From Clostridia bacterium (GTDB lineage: Bacteria; Bacillota; Clostridia; Christensenellales; Borkfalkiaceae), in the NCBI GenBank assembly GCA_017886575.1, contig JAGHJP010000028.1, positions 1-53,273 of the forward strand: 53,273 bases of DNA, given 5' to 3'. Each line of letters starts with the position of its first letter. The stretch's first letter is position 1. Shown here piece after piece: positions 24,715 through 32,433 of the stretch. Below the pieces are notes generated by a model. The model was given only the letters and a program-made list of their open reading frames with translations, was not told the origin of the DNA and ran no database searches. Position numbers and translations under genes: made by a program.

Positions 24715-24791
24715 GGCCCAATAGCTCAGTTGGTTAGAGCGCCAGCCTGTCACGCTGGAGGTCGACGGTTCGAGCCCGTTTTGGGTCGCCA
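24715..24791 (+). tRNA. tRNA-Asp(GTC)
   Basis: 77 nt, CCA encoded. The anticodon loop is CTGTCAC with stem CCAGC/GCTGG and a G discriminator as usual for Asp. Confidence 0.95.
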
Positions 24792-24831
24792 TTTCTTTTT
24801 ATGCTCTGTTTTTGCAAAAACGGAGCCATGC

Positions 24832-24907
24832 GCCTTGGTAGCTCAGTTGGTAGAGCGGAGGACTGAAAATCCTTATGTCGGCGGTTCGATTCCACCCCAA
24901 GGCACCA
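24832..24907 (+). tRNA. tRNA-Phe(GAA)
   Basis: 76 nt, CCA encoded. Acceptor GCCTTGG/CCAAGGC, anticodon loop CTGAAAA. Confidence 0.95.
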
Positions 24908-24917
24908 TTTTTTATCC

Positions 24918-24993
24918 GCTGGTGTAGCTCAACTGGCAGAGCAGCTGATTTGTAATCAGCAGGTTGTGGGTTCGATTCCAATCACCAGCTCCA
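24918..24993 (+). tRNA. tRNA-Thr(TGT)
   Basis: 76 nt, CCA encoded. Anticodon stem GCTGA/TCAGC with loop TTTGTAA. Confidence 0.95.
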
Positions 24994-25012
24994 ATCGCAT
25001 AAGATCGTATAT

Positions 25013-25097
25013 GGGCAGATTCCAGAGCGGCCAAATGGATCAGACTGTAAATCTGACGTCTCCGACTTCGGTGGTTCGAATCCACCTCTGCCCACCA
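25013..25097 (+). tRNA. tRNA-Tyr(GTA)
   Basis: 85 nt with a long class II variable arm (CGTCTCCGACTTCG) and encoded CCA. The anticodon loop CTGTAAA gives GTA. Confidence 0.95.
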
Positions 25098-25100
25098 AAA

Positions 25101-25129
25101 AAAAGCGGGTTTTTACCCGCTTTTTTTCT
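25101..25129 (+). terminator. Terminator of the tRNA cluster
   Basis: AAAAGCGGGT, TTTT loop, ACCCGC and seven Ts directly follow tRNA-Tyr. Confidence 0.85.
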
Positions 25130-25270
25130 TAAAACTACTTATTTTTTAGAATTTTTTTATCTCTTGAAGGAATGTTTTCTGCTTTTTCCCGACCATATTC
25201 CCGATAAAAATATAAATATAATGCCCGCCGCCCGCCGAGAAAAACGCGGGAACGGCCTATGTCCGATGCG

Positions 25271-26053
25271 CTATTCCGATATAAACACCTGCGCTTGATA
25301 ATTCCATTGCAGGATGCCCGAAACGACCACCAATTGCAGCGCAAAGCCGGGCGTGACTTTGTATTCGGTCTGCGCCGTCTCTGTCAATCTTTCGGTGGTC
25401 TGCCTGCGTGTTTCCTCCGTACAGTCGGCGCACAGGTAGTTGCCTTGCGGCAAACGGACGATGCCGTCCGTCGGCTCATACCTCGTGCACACGGCAAACA
25501 GGCGTTGCCGCCCTTCGCTCTCGTAGATCCCCGCCAGATCTTCAAAGGAAAATTTCTCTCTTAAGTCCTCCGGCAGTTGCTTGAAAAAATGACGGTGATA
25601 GTTCCATAAATTGTCCAGCGTGGGCGTTTGCACGCTGTCCGACAATAAAATGATCCGCTCGGGCAGGCGCTTCACGAACGGTCCGTTTGCCGGCGGCTCT
25701 TCGCGCAGTTTGCTTTCGTAATAAGTGCGGGCGCGCGCAATTCTTTCCTTTGCCTTTTGCAGTTCGGCAATTTTATCGTCGGCGTTCTTTTCTATCCGCC
25801 TCAACGCGTCGACGATTTTGCCGAAATCATCGTAGGACAAGAGCGTTTTGATCTCATCCAGCGACAGGTCCATGCAGCGCAATTTCTTGATCGTGTCGAG
25901 TTTCACGATCTCCTGGCGGGAATAATAGCGGTATCCCGTCCATTCATCCGCTTTGCACGGCTTCACCAAACCGATCCTGTCATAGTGGCGGAGCGTTTCG
26001 CTCGTCAAGCCGACGATTTTTGCCGTTTCTCCGATCGAAAAAAATTTTTTCAT
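25271..26053 (-). CDS. MerR-family transcriptional regulator
   Basis: 260 aa. The N-terminal winged HTH is typical (FSIGETAKIVGLTSETLRHYD, given in parts; then GLVKP and GYRYYS at 37-45). A dimerising coiled coil follows (about 80-120), then a C-terminal ligand domain (about 125-260) with GyrI/BmrR-like strands. Members activate promoters with long spacers by DNA twisting. The divergent lipoprotein gene has such a promoter with a palindrome between its boxes. AGAGGC precedes the ATG at 26053. The effector is unknown; small hydrophobic or toxic molecules are usual for BmrR-type domains. Confidence 0.9.
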   Translation of the reverse strand: MKKFFSIGETAKIVGLTSETLRHYDRIGLVKPCKADEWTGYRYYSRQEIVKLDTIKKLRCMDLSLDEIKTLLSYDDFGKIVDALRRIEKNADDKIAELQKAKERIARARTYYESKLREEPPANGPFVKRLPERIILLSDSVQTPTLDNLWNYHRHFFKQLPEDLREKFSFEDLAGIYESEGRQRLFAVCTRYEPTDGIVRLPQGNYLCADCTEETRRQTTERLTETAQTEYKVTPGFALQLVVVSGILQWNYQAQVFISE

Positions 26054-26070
26054 AAGCCTCTGTTTTTTCC

Positions 26071-26101
26071 TTTACATTTGTGTAACACAAAGGTTTATCC
26101 T
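26071..26101 (+). promoter_or_regulatory. MerR-type promoter of the lipoprotein gene, with operator
   Basis: TTTACA (26071-26076), a 19-bp spacer and TATCCT (26096-26101). The spacer contains the perfect odd palindrome TTTGTGTAACACAAA (26077-26091). A 19-bp spacer with an internal dyad is the hallmark of MerR-activated promoters. Confidence 0.65.
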
Positions 26102-26102
26102 T

Positions 26103-26131
26103 ATTATAACAACAAAAAAATCACATGTCAA
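26103..26131 (-). promoter_or_regulatory. Consensus promoter of merR
   Basis: On the minus strand, TTGACA (26131-26126), 17 bp, TATAAT (26108-26103). Its transcript runs leftward through the operator, so MerR should repress itself, and the two promoters exclude each other. Confidence 0.75.
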
Positions 26132-26152
26132 AAGATTCAGGAGGTTTTCACA

Positions 26153-26809
26153 ATGAAAAAATTAACGGCACTTTTCTTGGCAATTGCAGGCGCAATGCTC
26201 TTTCTGTTGGCGGGCTGCGCAAACAATGACGACTTTACGGAAAAAACGTATCAATCGGGTGACGATCCCGTAGAGCAGATCGTCATCGAGGTGACCGACA
26301 GGGCGTTGGAATTCAGCGTGTCGGAAGACGACCGGGTGCACATCGATTACTTTGACAGCGACAAGGAATATCTCGATATCGATCTTTCCGACAACCGGCT
26401 GACCGTCAGACTGGAATTCGACAAGGACTGGACGGATTTTATCGGGATCAAGCCGTCGGAAACATACCGCAAAATTCAGGTGCGCGTCCCGAGCGACATG
26501 ATAACCGACCTGACGGCGAGCACGACCAACGAAAACATTACGGTAACGTCGCTGTCTTTCGCGGGCAGCGTGACGCTGGACTCCAACGGCGGGAACATCC
26601 TCTGCGAACGGGTCGGCGTGGGCAAGGCGATCGGTCTGACGGCGAAGAACGGGAATATTTCGGGGACCATCCTGGGCGAGTGGGACGACTTTTCCATATC
26701 CTGCACCATAAAGAAGGGCGAATGCAACCTGACCGACAAGGAAGGAGGCGTGAAATCGCTCACCGCCGATTGCAACAACGGGAATATCAACATTGCATTC
26801 GTACAATGA
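26153..26809 (+). CDS. Lipoprotein with DUF4097-like beta-repeat domain
   Basis: 218 aa. The signal peptide has lipobox LLAGC (C22). The rest is a beta-helix-like series of short strands, each with Asn/Gly turns (LTASTTNENITV, VTLDSNGGNILC, IGLTAKNGNISG, LTADCNNGNINI), characteristic of DUF4097 (putative adhesin) proteins. The start at 26153 has GGAGG eight bases upstream. It is divergent from merR and most likely its target, perhaps as an envelope-stress protein. The function is unknown. Confidence 0.82.
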   Translation: MKKLTALFLAIAGAMLFLLAGCANNDDFTEKTYQSGDDPVEQIVIEVTDRALEFSVSEDDRVHIDYFDSDKEYLDIDLSDNRLTVRLEFDKDWTDFIGIKPSETYRKIQVRVPSDMITDLTASTTNENITVTSLSFAGSVTLDSNGGNILCERVGVGKAIGLTAKNGNISGTILGEWDDFSISCTIKKGECNLTDKEGGVKSLTADCNNGNINIAFVQ

Positions 26810-26875
26810 CGGGCCGGACAAACGGCAGCGTTTCAGGCGATAAATCTGTTTTCGCCCCTGCCTTCCACGCAAATC

Positions 26876-26907
26876 AAGGCTTTTTCGATGAGAAAAGGCC
26901 TTTTGTA
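26876..26907 (+). terminator. Terminator of the DUF4097-like gene
   Basis: AAGGC...TTTTTC pairs with GAGAAAAGGCCTT and is followed by TTTTG; imperfect. Confidence 0.5.
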
Positions 26908-26964
26908 TTACCTGTTTTCCTGTTTTTTTCCCGTTCCGTCCCCGAAAAAAAACACAAGACAGAC

Positions 26965-26997
26965 AAAAAGCGGCCGCATTGCACGCGGCCGCTTTTT
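26965..26997. terminator. Strong bidirectional terminator
   Basis: AAAAAGCGGCCGC, loop ATTGCAC, GCGGCCGCTTTTT. It ends the pfk-ppx-ppk transcript on the minus strand and backs up the plus-strand terminator. Confidence 0.85.
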
Positions 26998-27046
26998 GGT
27001 TACGGGTTCCCGATTGTTTCGGTTTTGCAATTCTTTGCTTCCCTTA

Positions 27047-29119
27047 TTACTTATGCAAAAAATACTCCTGCGCGTCCAGCGGGGCGCCCAAAGTTTCCAC
27101 GCGGCGGTATTCTCCGTCGGGACAGAGCTTGCGCGCTTTGACGTTGTCCGAAAGCATGGTCTGCAGGAAATCGTCGATCTTATCGGCGATTCCCTTGTCG
27201 AGAACGGGCGCGGCGATCTCCACCCGCTTATCCGTGTTCCTGGTCATGAGGTCGGCGCTGGAGATATACATCACGCGGTCCTCGCCCCGCCCGAAGGAAT
27301 AGACGCGGGAATGCTCGAGGAACCGGCCGACGATGGAGATGATGCGGATATTCTCCGTCTTGCCCGCCACGCCGGGCAGGATGCAGCAGATTCCGCGGAC
27401 GATGAGTTCGATCTTGACCCCCGCGCGGCTCGCCTCGGCGAGTTTATCGATGATCGCCTTGTCCGTCAGGCTGTTCATTTTGGCAAGGATGTAGCCCTCT
27501 TTTCCGTTCTTCGCCTTTTCGATCTCACGGTCCATGTACTTCATGAGTCCGCTCTTCAGGGTCTTGGGGGCGACCAGGAGCCTGCGGTAGGTAAAGTCGG
27601 TATTGCAGATGGCGACGTTGCGGAAGAACGCCACGGCGTCCTCGCCGACTTCCTTGTCCGCCGTGATGATGTTGAGGTCGGTGTATTGGCGGGACGTGGA
27701 CTCGTTGTAGTTGCCCGTGCCGAGATGGGTTATGTAGCGCAGTTCCTCCCCCTCTTTGAGCACGACGGAGATGATCTTGGAATGGACCTTGTAATTCTCC
27801 ATGCCGTAGATGATGGTGCAGCCCGCCTCCTGCAGTTTGCCGGCGAAGTACATGTTGTTCTCTTCGTCGAACCGCGCGCAAAGTTCGATGACGACGGTCA
27901 CCTGCTTGCCGTTTTCGCTGGCGCGGCACAAGATCTCGGCGATGCGCGAGTGGTGGGCGAGACGGTAGATGGTGATCATGATGGAACTGACCCGTTTGTC
28001 CTTGGAACATTCTTCCAAAAGGTCGACGACGGGCTCCATGCTGTCGTAGGGATAGGAGAGGAACACGTCGTGGCGGAACACCGTTTCGATGAGGGAAGGC
28101 GCGGAGGCAAGTTCGGTCGCCACGGCGCCCTTGAAAGGCGGGTATTTGAAGGCGGCGCTCTTGTCGGCAGGCAAATAATTGCCCAAGGAGAACATGAACT
28201 TATAGTCGAAGAAACGCTCATCGACATAGCAGAATTTGGGATTGAGGCGCAAAATTTTGAGCACCGTGTCCGTGAGTTTGCTGTCCGCACGGTCCACTTC
28301 CAGCCGCACGACGTTCATTTTTGCGCGCGATTCGACCTTCTTTTTCATGATCTCCGGGAAATCGCGCTCGACATCCGAATCGTCGATCTGCGTGTCGAAG
28401 TCGGCGTTGCGGGTGACGCGGAGCATGAGCTGATCGCTGACCGTATAGCCCGTGAACGCCTGTCTGCCGAAGAGGCGCAGCAACTCTTCGAGCGGGATGA
28501 GTTTTGCCTTCTTTTCGCCGCCGCTCAGGCGGTAGAGCCTGTCGAGCGAGGGATTGACGGCGACCACGCCGAGCATGCGCCGCCCGTCCTTTTCGAGCTG
28601 GCAGAAGATATAGGTGCGCTTGTTTTCGAACTGCATCAAAGGATGCTTGGCGTCGAGCACCATCAGGGACAAGAGGGGCAAAACGTGCCGTTCGAAGATG
28701 CCGCGGCATTCCTCTGTCTGGCGGGGCGTGAGGTCGGACGCGCGCAGGATGCGCAGGCCGTTTTTGGACAGCTCCTTGCGCAGGGCGGCGTAACAGCTTG
28801 CCCGCACTTCATAGAGCTTGCGCACGGCGTCGCTGATGCCGTCGAGCTGCTTTGCCGCCGTCAGCCCCGTCTTGTTCTCGGTCGCCTGCGGTTCGGCAAT
28901 GCTTTCGTTGTACAGGCTGCCCACGCGCACCATGAAAAACTCGTCCAGATTGGATGTGAAGATGGACAAAAATTTGCAGCGCTCCAGAAGCGGATTGGTG
29001 AAATCCGCCGCCTGGTCAAGCACGCGCTTGTTGAAGAGCAACCAACTGTATTCGCGGTTGACATAGATATCCCGTATGAACTTTTTCTTTACCTTTTGCG
29101 GGACGATGAATTCCTTCAA
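27047..29119 (-). CDS. ppk1: Polyphosphate kinase 1
   Basis: 690 aa, full length. N-domain (NREYSWLLFNKRVL), head domain and two phospholipase D-like C domains. The autophosphorylated His is H446 (NYKVHSKI) and the second catalytic His is H603 (EHSRVY). THLGTGNYNE is typical. It makes polyphosphate from ATP and can run in reverse. It lies 114 bases downstream of the Ppx/GppA gene and after pfk, all in one direction, so synthesis, turnover and a phosphoryl-using glycolytic enzyme are linked. Confidence 0.96.
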   Translation of the reverse strand: MKEFIVPQKVKKKFIRDIYVNREYSWLLFNKRVLDQAADFTNPLLERCKFLSIFTSNLDEFFMVRVGSLYNESIAEPQATENKTGLTAAKQLDGISDAVRKLYEVRASCYAALRKELSKNGLRILRASDLTPRQTEECRGIFERHVLPLLSLMVLDAKHPLMQFENKRTYIFCQLEKDGRRMLGVVAVNPSLDRLYRLSGGEKKAKLIPLEELLRLFGRQAFTGYTVSDQLMLRVTRNADFDTQIDDSDVERDFPEIMKKKVESRAKMNVVRLEVDRADSKLTDTVLKILRLNPKFCYVDERFFDYKFMFSLGNYLPADKSAAFKYPPFKGAVATELASAPSLIETVFRHDVFLSYPYDSMEPVVDLLEECSKDKRVSSIMITIYRLAHHSRIAEILCRASENGKQVTVVIELCARFDEENNMYFAGKLQEAGCTIIYGMENYKVHSKIISVVLKEGEELRYITHLGTGNYNESTSRQYTDLNIITADKEVGEDAVAFFRNVAICNTDFTYRRLLVAPKTLKSGLMKYMDREIEKAKNGKEGYILAKMNSLTDKAIIDKLAEASRAGVKIELIVRGICCILPGVAGKTENIRIISIVGRFLEHSRVYSFGRGEDRVMYISSADLMTRNTDKRVEIAAPVLDKGIADKIDDFLQTMLSDNVKARKLCPDGEYRRVETLGAPLDAQEYFLHK

Positions 29120-29233
29120 TGTTTTTCTCCTTCGGTTGTTTACCCGGTATTGCGATCGGATCGCGGCATGTTTTTTGCCGTGTCCCCCGCCGAAAACGGC
29201 GGGGGCATGCCTACGGCAAAAGCCGCCTTTCCA

Positions 29234-30547
29234 TTACTCGTTTATACCGTTATTTTCAGGCATGGGTGCCTCGTCTTTCGCCTTATCCGCGGATTTTGTC
29301 TTTCTCTCGGCGACGGGCGCGGCGGCGGATTTCCTGGGTCTGCCGCGGCGGGGCGCGGCGGGAACTTCTGCCGCCTTCCCCTCTTCCCGCTTTTCTTCCG
29401 CGGGCTTGCGGGAACGGCGGGTGCGCCTTGCCTTCGGAGCGGAAGCCTCTTCGGGCGCGGCGGGCATTTCAGCCTCTTTCGCCTCGTTTTGCGCCTTTTG
29501 CGGCGACTTTACCGGCTTTGTCTTTCCGCCTGCGGATTTTGCTCTTTTGCCCTTCTTGTCCCCTTCGCCCTGCGTGTCGATGAGGGGCGGCAGGACGCGC
29601 TCGGAGCCGTCCACCGTTTTCTTGCGGAAATCGTAGTAGAGCCCCGTCTCCTCGCCTCGGAGAACGAGTTCGAGATAACCCTCCTTGACGCCGCGGTCGC
29701 TGACGACGATGTTGTCCACACCGAAGCGCTTGAAGAGGAATTTGAGCACGACGGCAGCCACACCCACGAGGTGGAATTTTTCGGGCGCGTTGTTCAGGAT
29801 GAGTTTGGAACGGTCCTCCCCCGTCAAAAGACGGCCGACGAGTTTTTTGAACTTTTTATAGCGGATGGTCTTGACCTCCGTCGCTTTTTCGTCGGCAAAA
29901 TCGGCATAGATGTCGTACATGGCGGCATTGGTCGCCCCCACCATGACCGCGGTGGAGTAGACGCCCGCGGCGGGGATGTCGGCGCGGTCGAACTTGCGGC
30001 CGACGAACTTGCGGATGGCCTTCGCCTCTTCCTCGTCGGGATAGATATTCTTGACGAACTTGCGGTAGAGATCCAGAAGCCCGAAGGAGAAGCAGCGCAT
30101 CTCCTCGCGCGACTGCTTGCCGAGATCGCAGATCTCGATGCTCTTGCCGCCCAGATCGATGAGCACGGGGCGTTCGCAGGAAGAATAGTAGATATTGGCG
30201 ACATAGTCGCAGTACGCCTCGGTGGAGCCGTCGATGAAGTTGACGGGCAGCCCCGTGTCCTGCAACACGCGCAGGCGGACTTCCTCGAAGTTCTCGATGT
30301 GGCGGAGCGCCGCCGTGGAGATGAGATAGCACCGCTCGGAGCCCAGCCGCTCGCAGGTCTCCTTCATGCCCCGCAGGCAGTCGACCAGCTTATCGATGCC
30401 GCGGGCGGACAGGCAGTGTCCGTAGAGGTAGTGCACCAGGCTGAGCGCCACGCGGTCCTTGAACACGATCTCGGTCTTGTTTTTCTCCGTCGACGCCACG
30501 ATCATGGACAGGCTGCTGGAACTGATGTCGATGACAGAATAATTCAT
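29234..30547 (-). CDS. ppx: Ppx/GppA-family phosphatase with basic AT-hook-like tail
   Basis: 437 aa. The actin/ASKHA-fold core spans about 1-320. It starts YSVIDISSSSLSM, has STAALRHIENF, and the IDLGGKSIEI phosphate loop follows. The core hydrolyses exopolyphosphate or pppGpp. From about 325 to the end there is a disordered Lys/Ala/Pro/Arg-rich tail with RRGRPRK at 400-406, an AT-hook-type motif, and an earlier basic RRTRRSRK. Such a tail is absent from classical Ppx and suggests nucleic-acid or polyphosphate binding (inference). It follows pfk by 30 bases. Confidence 0.9.
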   Translation of the reverse strand: MNYSVIDISSSSLSMIVASTEKNKTEIVFKDRVALSLVHYLYGHCLSARGIDKLVDCLRGMKETCERLGSERCYLISTAALRHIENFEEVRLRVLQDTGLPVNFIDGSTEAYCDYVANIYYSSCERPVLIDLGGKSIEICDLGKQSREEMRCFSFGLLDLYRKFVKNIYPDEEEAKAIRKFVGRKFDRADIPAAGVYSTAVMVGATNAAMYDIYADFADEKATEVKTIRYKKFKKLVGRLLTGEDRSKLILNNAPEKFHLVGVAAVVLKFLFKRFGVDNIVVSDRGVKEGYLELVLRGEETGLYYDFRKKTVDGSERVLPPLIDTQGEGDKKGKRAKSAGGKTKPVKSPQKAQNEAKEAEMPAAPEEASAPKARRTRRSRKPAEEKREEGKAAEVPAAPRRGRPRKSAAAPVAERKTKSADKAKDEAPMPENNGINE

Positions 30548-30577
30548 ATGGTCTCCTTGAAAGATATTGTCTTTATT

Positions 30578-31651
30578 TTACGCATTTACGCCGAAAGAAA
30601 TGCCGATATCTTTGGCGAAACGCACGATGTCCGATTCGGGGGAAACAAACTTGTATTTGCCGGCGATGTCCGCCAGGGCGTTGAAGGTGACCTTGTTGCC
30701 CGCGAACGCCACCGTGACGCCGAACCGCCCCGCCGCCGCCAGCCGCGCGGCATAGCCGCCGAGGCGGGAACAGAGCAGGCGGTCGAACGCGCAGGGCGTG
30801 CCGCCACGCTGCAGATAACCGAGCACGGAATAGCGCGCCTCCGCGCCCGTCCTTTCGGTGATGACCTCGGAAAGGTGACGGGTGACCGTCGTCTCCCCCA
30901 GCTCGGTGCGGACGAAGGCGCGGTCCTCCTTCTTGAATTTCGCCTCGTAATCGAGCTGCGCGCCCTCGGCGACGGCGATCATGGTGCAACGCTCCCCCGC
31001 GTTCACGCGCGCGGTCACGAAGTCGCAGACGGCGTCGAGCGAAAAGGGCATTTCGGGGATGAGGATCATGTCCGCCCCCGCGGCGATGCCCGTGTGCAGC
31101 GTCAGCCAGCCCGCCTTGTTGCCCATGATCTCCACGAGCATGACGCGGCTGTGGCTGCGGGCGGTGGTGAAGATGCGGTCGAACGCCTCGGTCGCCACTT
31201 CCACCGCCGTCTGGAAGCCGAAAGTGACGTCCGTGCCGTAGATGTCGTTGTCGATGGTCTTGGGCACGCCGATGACCTTGCCGCCCTCCATCCTCAGAAG
31301 TGCCGCCGTCTTGTGCGTACCCGCGCCGCCCAGCGTGAAGAGGCAGTCCAGCCCCATCTTTTTATAGTTTGCAACCATTTTGGAGAGGCGGGAACCGCCC
31401 TCTTCCGCCACGGTCATCTTCTTGAACGGCTGGCGGGTCGTGCGCAGAATGGTACCGCCGAGGGCAAGGATGTCCTCGAAGTCCTCCCGCCGCAAGGGAT
31501 AACTTTCCCCGCGGATGAGCCCGCCGTAGCCGTCGGGTATGCCCACGATCTCCGCGTTCTTCACGTTGTTCAAAAGATACAGCCCGATGGAGCGGATGAC
31601 CGCGTTCAATCCCGCGCAGTCCCCGCCGCTCGTCAAAATTCCGAATTTCAT
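30578..31651 (-). CDS. pfkA: 6-phosphofructokinase, possibly PPi- or mixed-donor
   Basis: 357 aa, phosphofructokinase fold: GILTSGGDCAGLN at the N-terminus, PKTIDNDI, the MGNKAGWL substrate loop and QRGGTPCAFDR. The donor-site residues are unusual. The GGDGS motif reads GGAGT, so the Mg-binding Asp is replaced by Ala and Gly is kept at the 104-equivalent. The next motif is PKTIDND with Lys, as in PPi-using and group III enzymes, rather than PGTIDND. The donor cannot be assigned from sequence alone. TTGGAGG precedes the ATG. It is first in the pfk-ppx-ppk operon. Confidence 0.9.
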   Translation of the reverse strand: MKFGILTSGGDCAGLNAVIRSIGLYLLNNVKNAEIVGIPDGYGGLIRGESYPLRREDFEDILALGGTILRTTRQPFKKMTVAEEGGSRLSKMVANYKKMGLDCLFTLGGAGTHKTAALLRMEGGKVIGVPKTIDNDIYGTDVTFGFQTAVEVATEAFDRIFTTARSHSRVMLVEIMGNKAGWLTLHTGIAAGADMILIPEMPFSLDAVCDFVTARVNAGERCTMIAVAEGAQLDYEAKFKKEDRAFVRTELGETTVTRHLSEVITERTGAEARYSVLGYLQRGGTPCAFDRLLCSRLGGYAARLAAAGRFGVTVAFAGNKVTFNALADIAGKYKFVSPESDIVRFAKDIGISFGVNA

Positions 31652-31670
31652 GTTTTATCCTCCAACCGTC

Positions 31671-31699
31671 ATTTTACTACAAAAACCCGCCCTTGTCAA
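31671..31699 (-). promoter_or_regulatory. Promoter of pfk-ppx-ppk
   Basis: On the minus strand, TTGACA (31699-31694), 17 bp, TAAAAT (31676-31671), about 15 bp before the ATG. Confidence 0.75.
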
Positions 31700-32375
31700 C
31701 GCGCGCCCGCTTTTTTTCGGTAATTTTACAAGAATATTACATTCTGCGGACATATTTTCGCCGCCTCTCACCTTTTTTATAAAAGGATCTCCCCTGCCCG
31801 CCAAGCGGGTGGGGCTTCATTTTCGGGCATGGCCCTAGTCAATCAGACAGTGCGCCGCGCGCACATGGGCCCCCCGCCTGTCGGCGCGTCTGTTACTTGT
31901 TACCCGTGAACGGATCCCTAGAGGATAATCAATACTAACTGCATCGCTTCCTTGTCCTGTTTCAATTGATTTTTGACCTATTCCTTGATTGCCTGCGTGT
32001 TTTTGTCTGTCGTTGTGACATAACTTTATGGATACCTTTCAAATAAGAAATATTTCTTGGATTTTGCGTTCTAAAAAGCAAACAAACATCTCTGAATTTG
32101 CCTTTTCGGGGCAGCCACGGCAGCGTAGTTCCTCGCGGACGTCAACGGCCGCAAAATTGTCACTAAAAACACCTATACAAATGAATTGAGTGCCGTGTAA
32201 GAAGAGTCCTTACCTGGCTCTTTTTCTGTCTGTAAGCCATTTTGCTCGATCTCTACGCAACGAGTTTGGGCTTTATCCCGTTGACTTCTGCAAACATTCA
32301 TTTAGCTTGAAGAGGCTTTCATCGTCCTATGCACCTTCGCCTTTCGCCCGAAAAAAGCAAATATAAATTCAAAAA
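31700..32375. other. Gene-poor junction, possible decayed sequence
   Basis: No intact gene. The part from about 31930 to 32375 is visibly AT-richer than both flanks. The minus strand contains short readable stretches broken by stops (for example IGVFSDNFAAVDVREELRC near 32160), which may be gene debris; I cannot assign them. A GGGCATGGCCC near-palindrome lies at 31825-31835. The stretch separates the core pfk operon from the accessory GH3/sulfatase cassette. Confidence 0.4.
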
Positions 32376-32409
32376 CGAAAAAGTGCACAGTATACCGTGC
32401 ACTTTTTCG
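32376..32409. terminator. Terminator of the sulfatase/GH3-B cassette
   Basis: A 13-bp stem, CGAAAAAGTGCAC/GTGCACTTTTTCG, with an 8-nt loop and T-runs on both strands, 25 bases past the GH3-B stop. Confidence 0.85.
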
Positions 32410-32433
32410 TCATTCATCATAATTTCTGTCTGG

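Noticed and set aside
26888-31723. A plus-strand open frame of 1611 codons
   Set aside because: It lies antisense to ppk, ppx and pfk, all of which have catalytic motifs, ribosome binding sites and a promoter. The translation is Val/Asp/His/Arg-rich, as expected when a GC-rich gene is read backwards.
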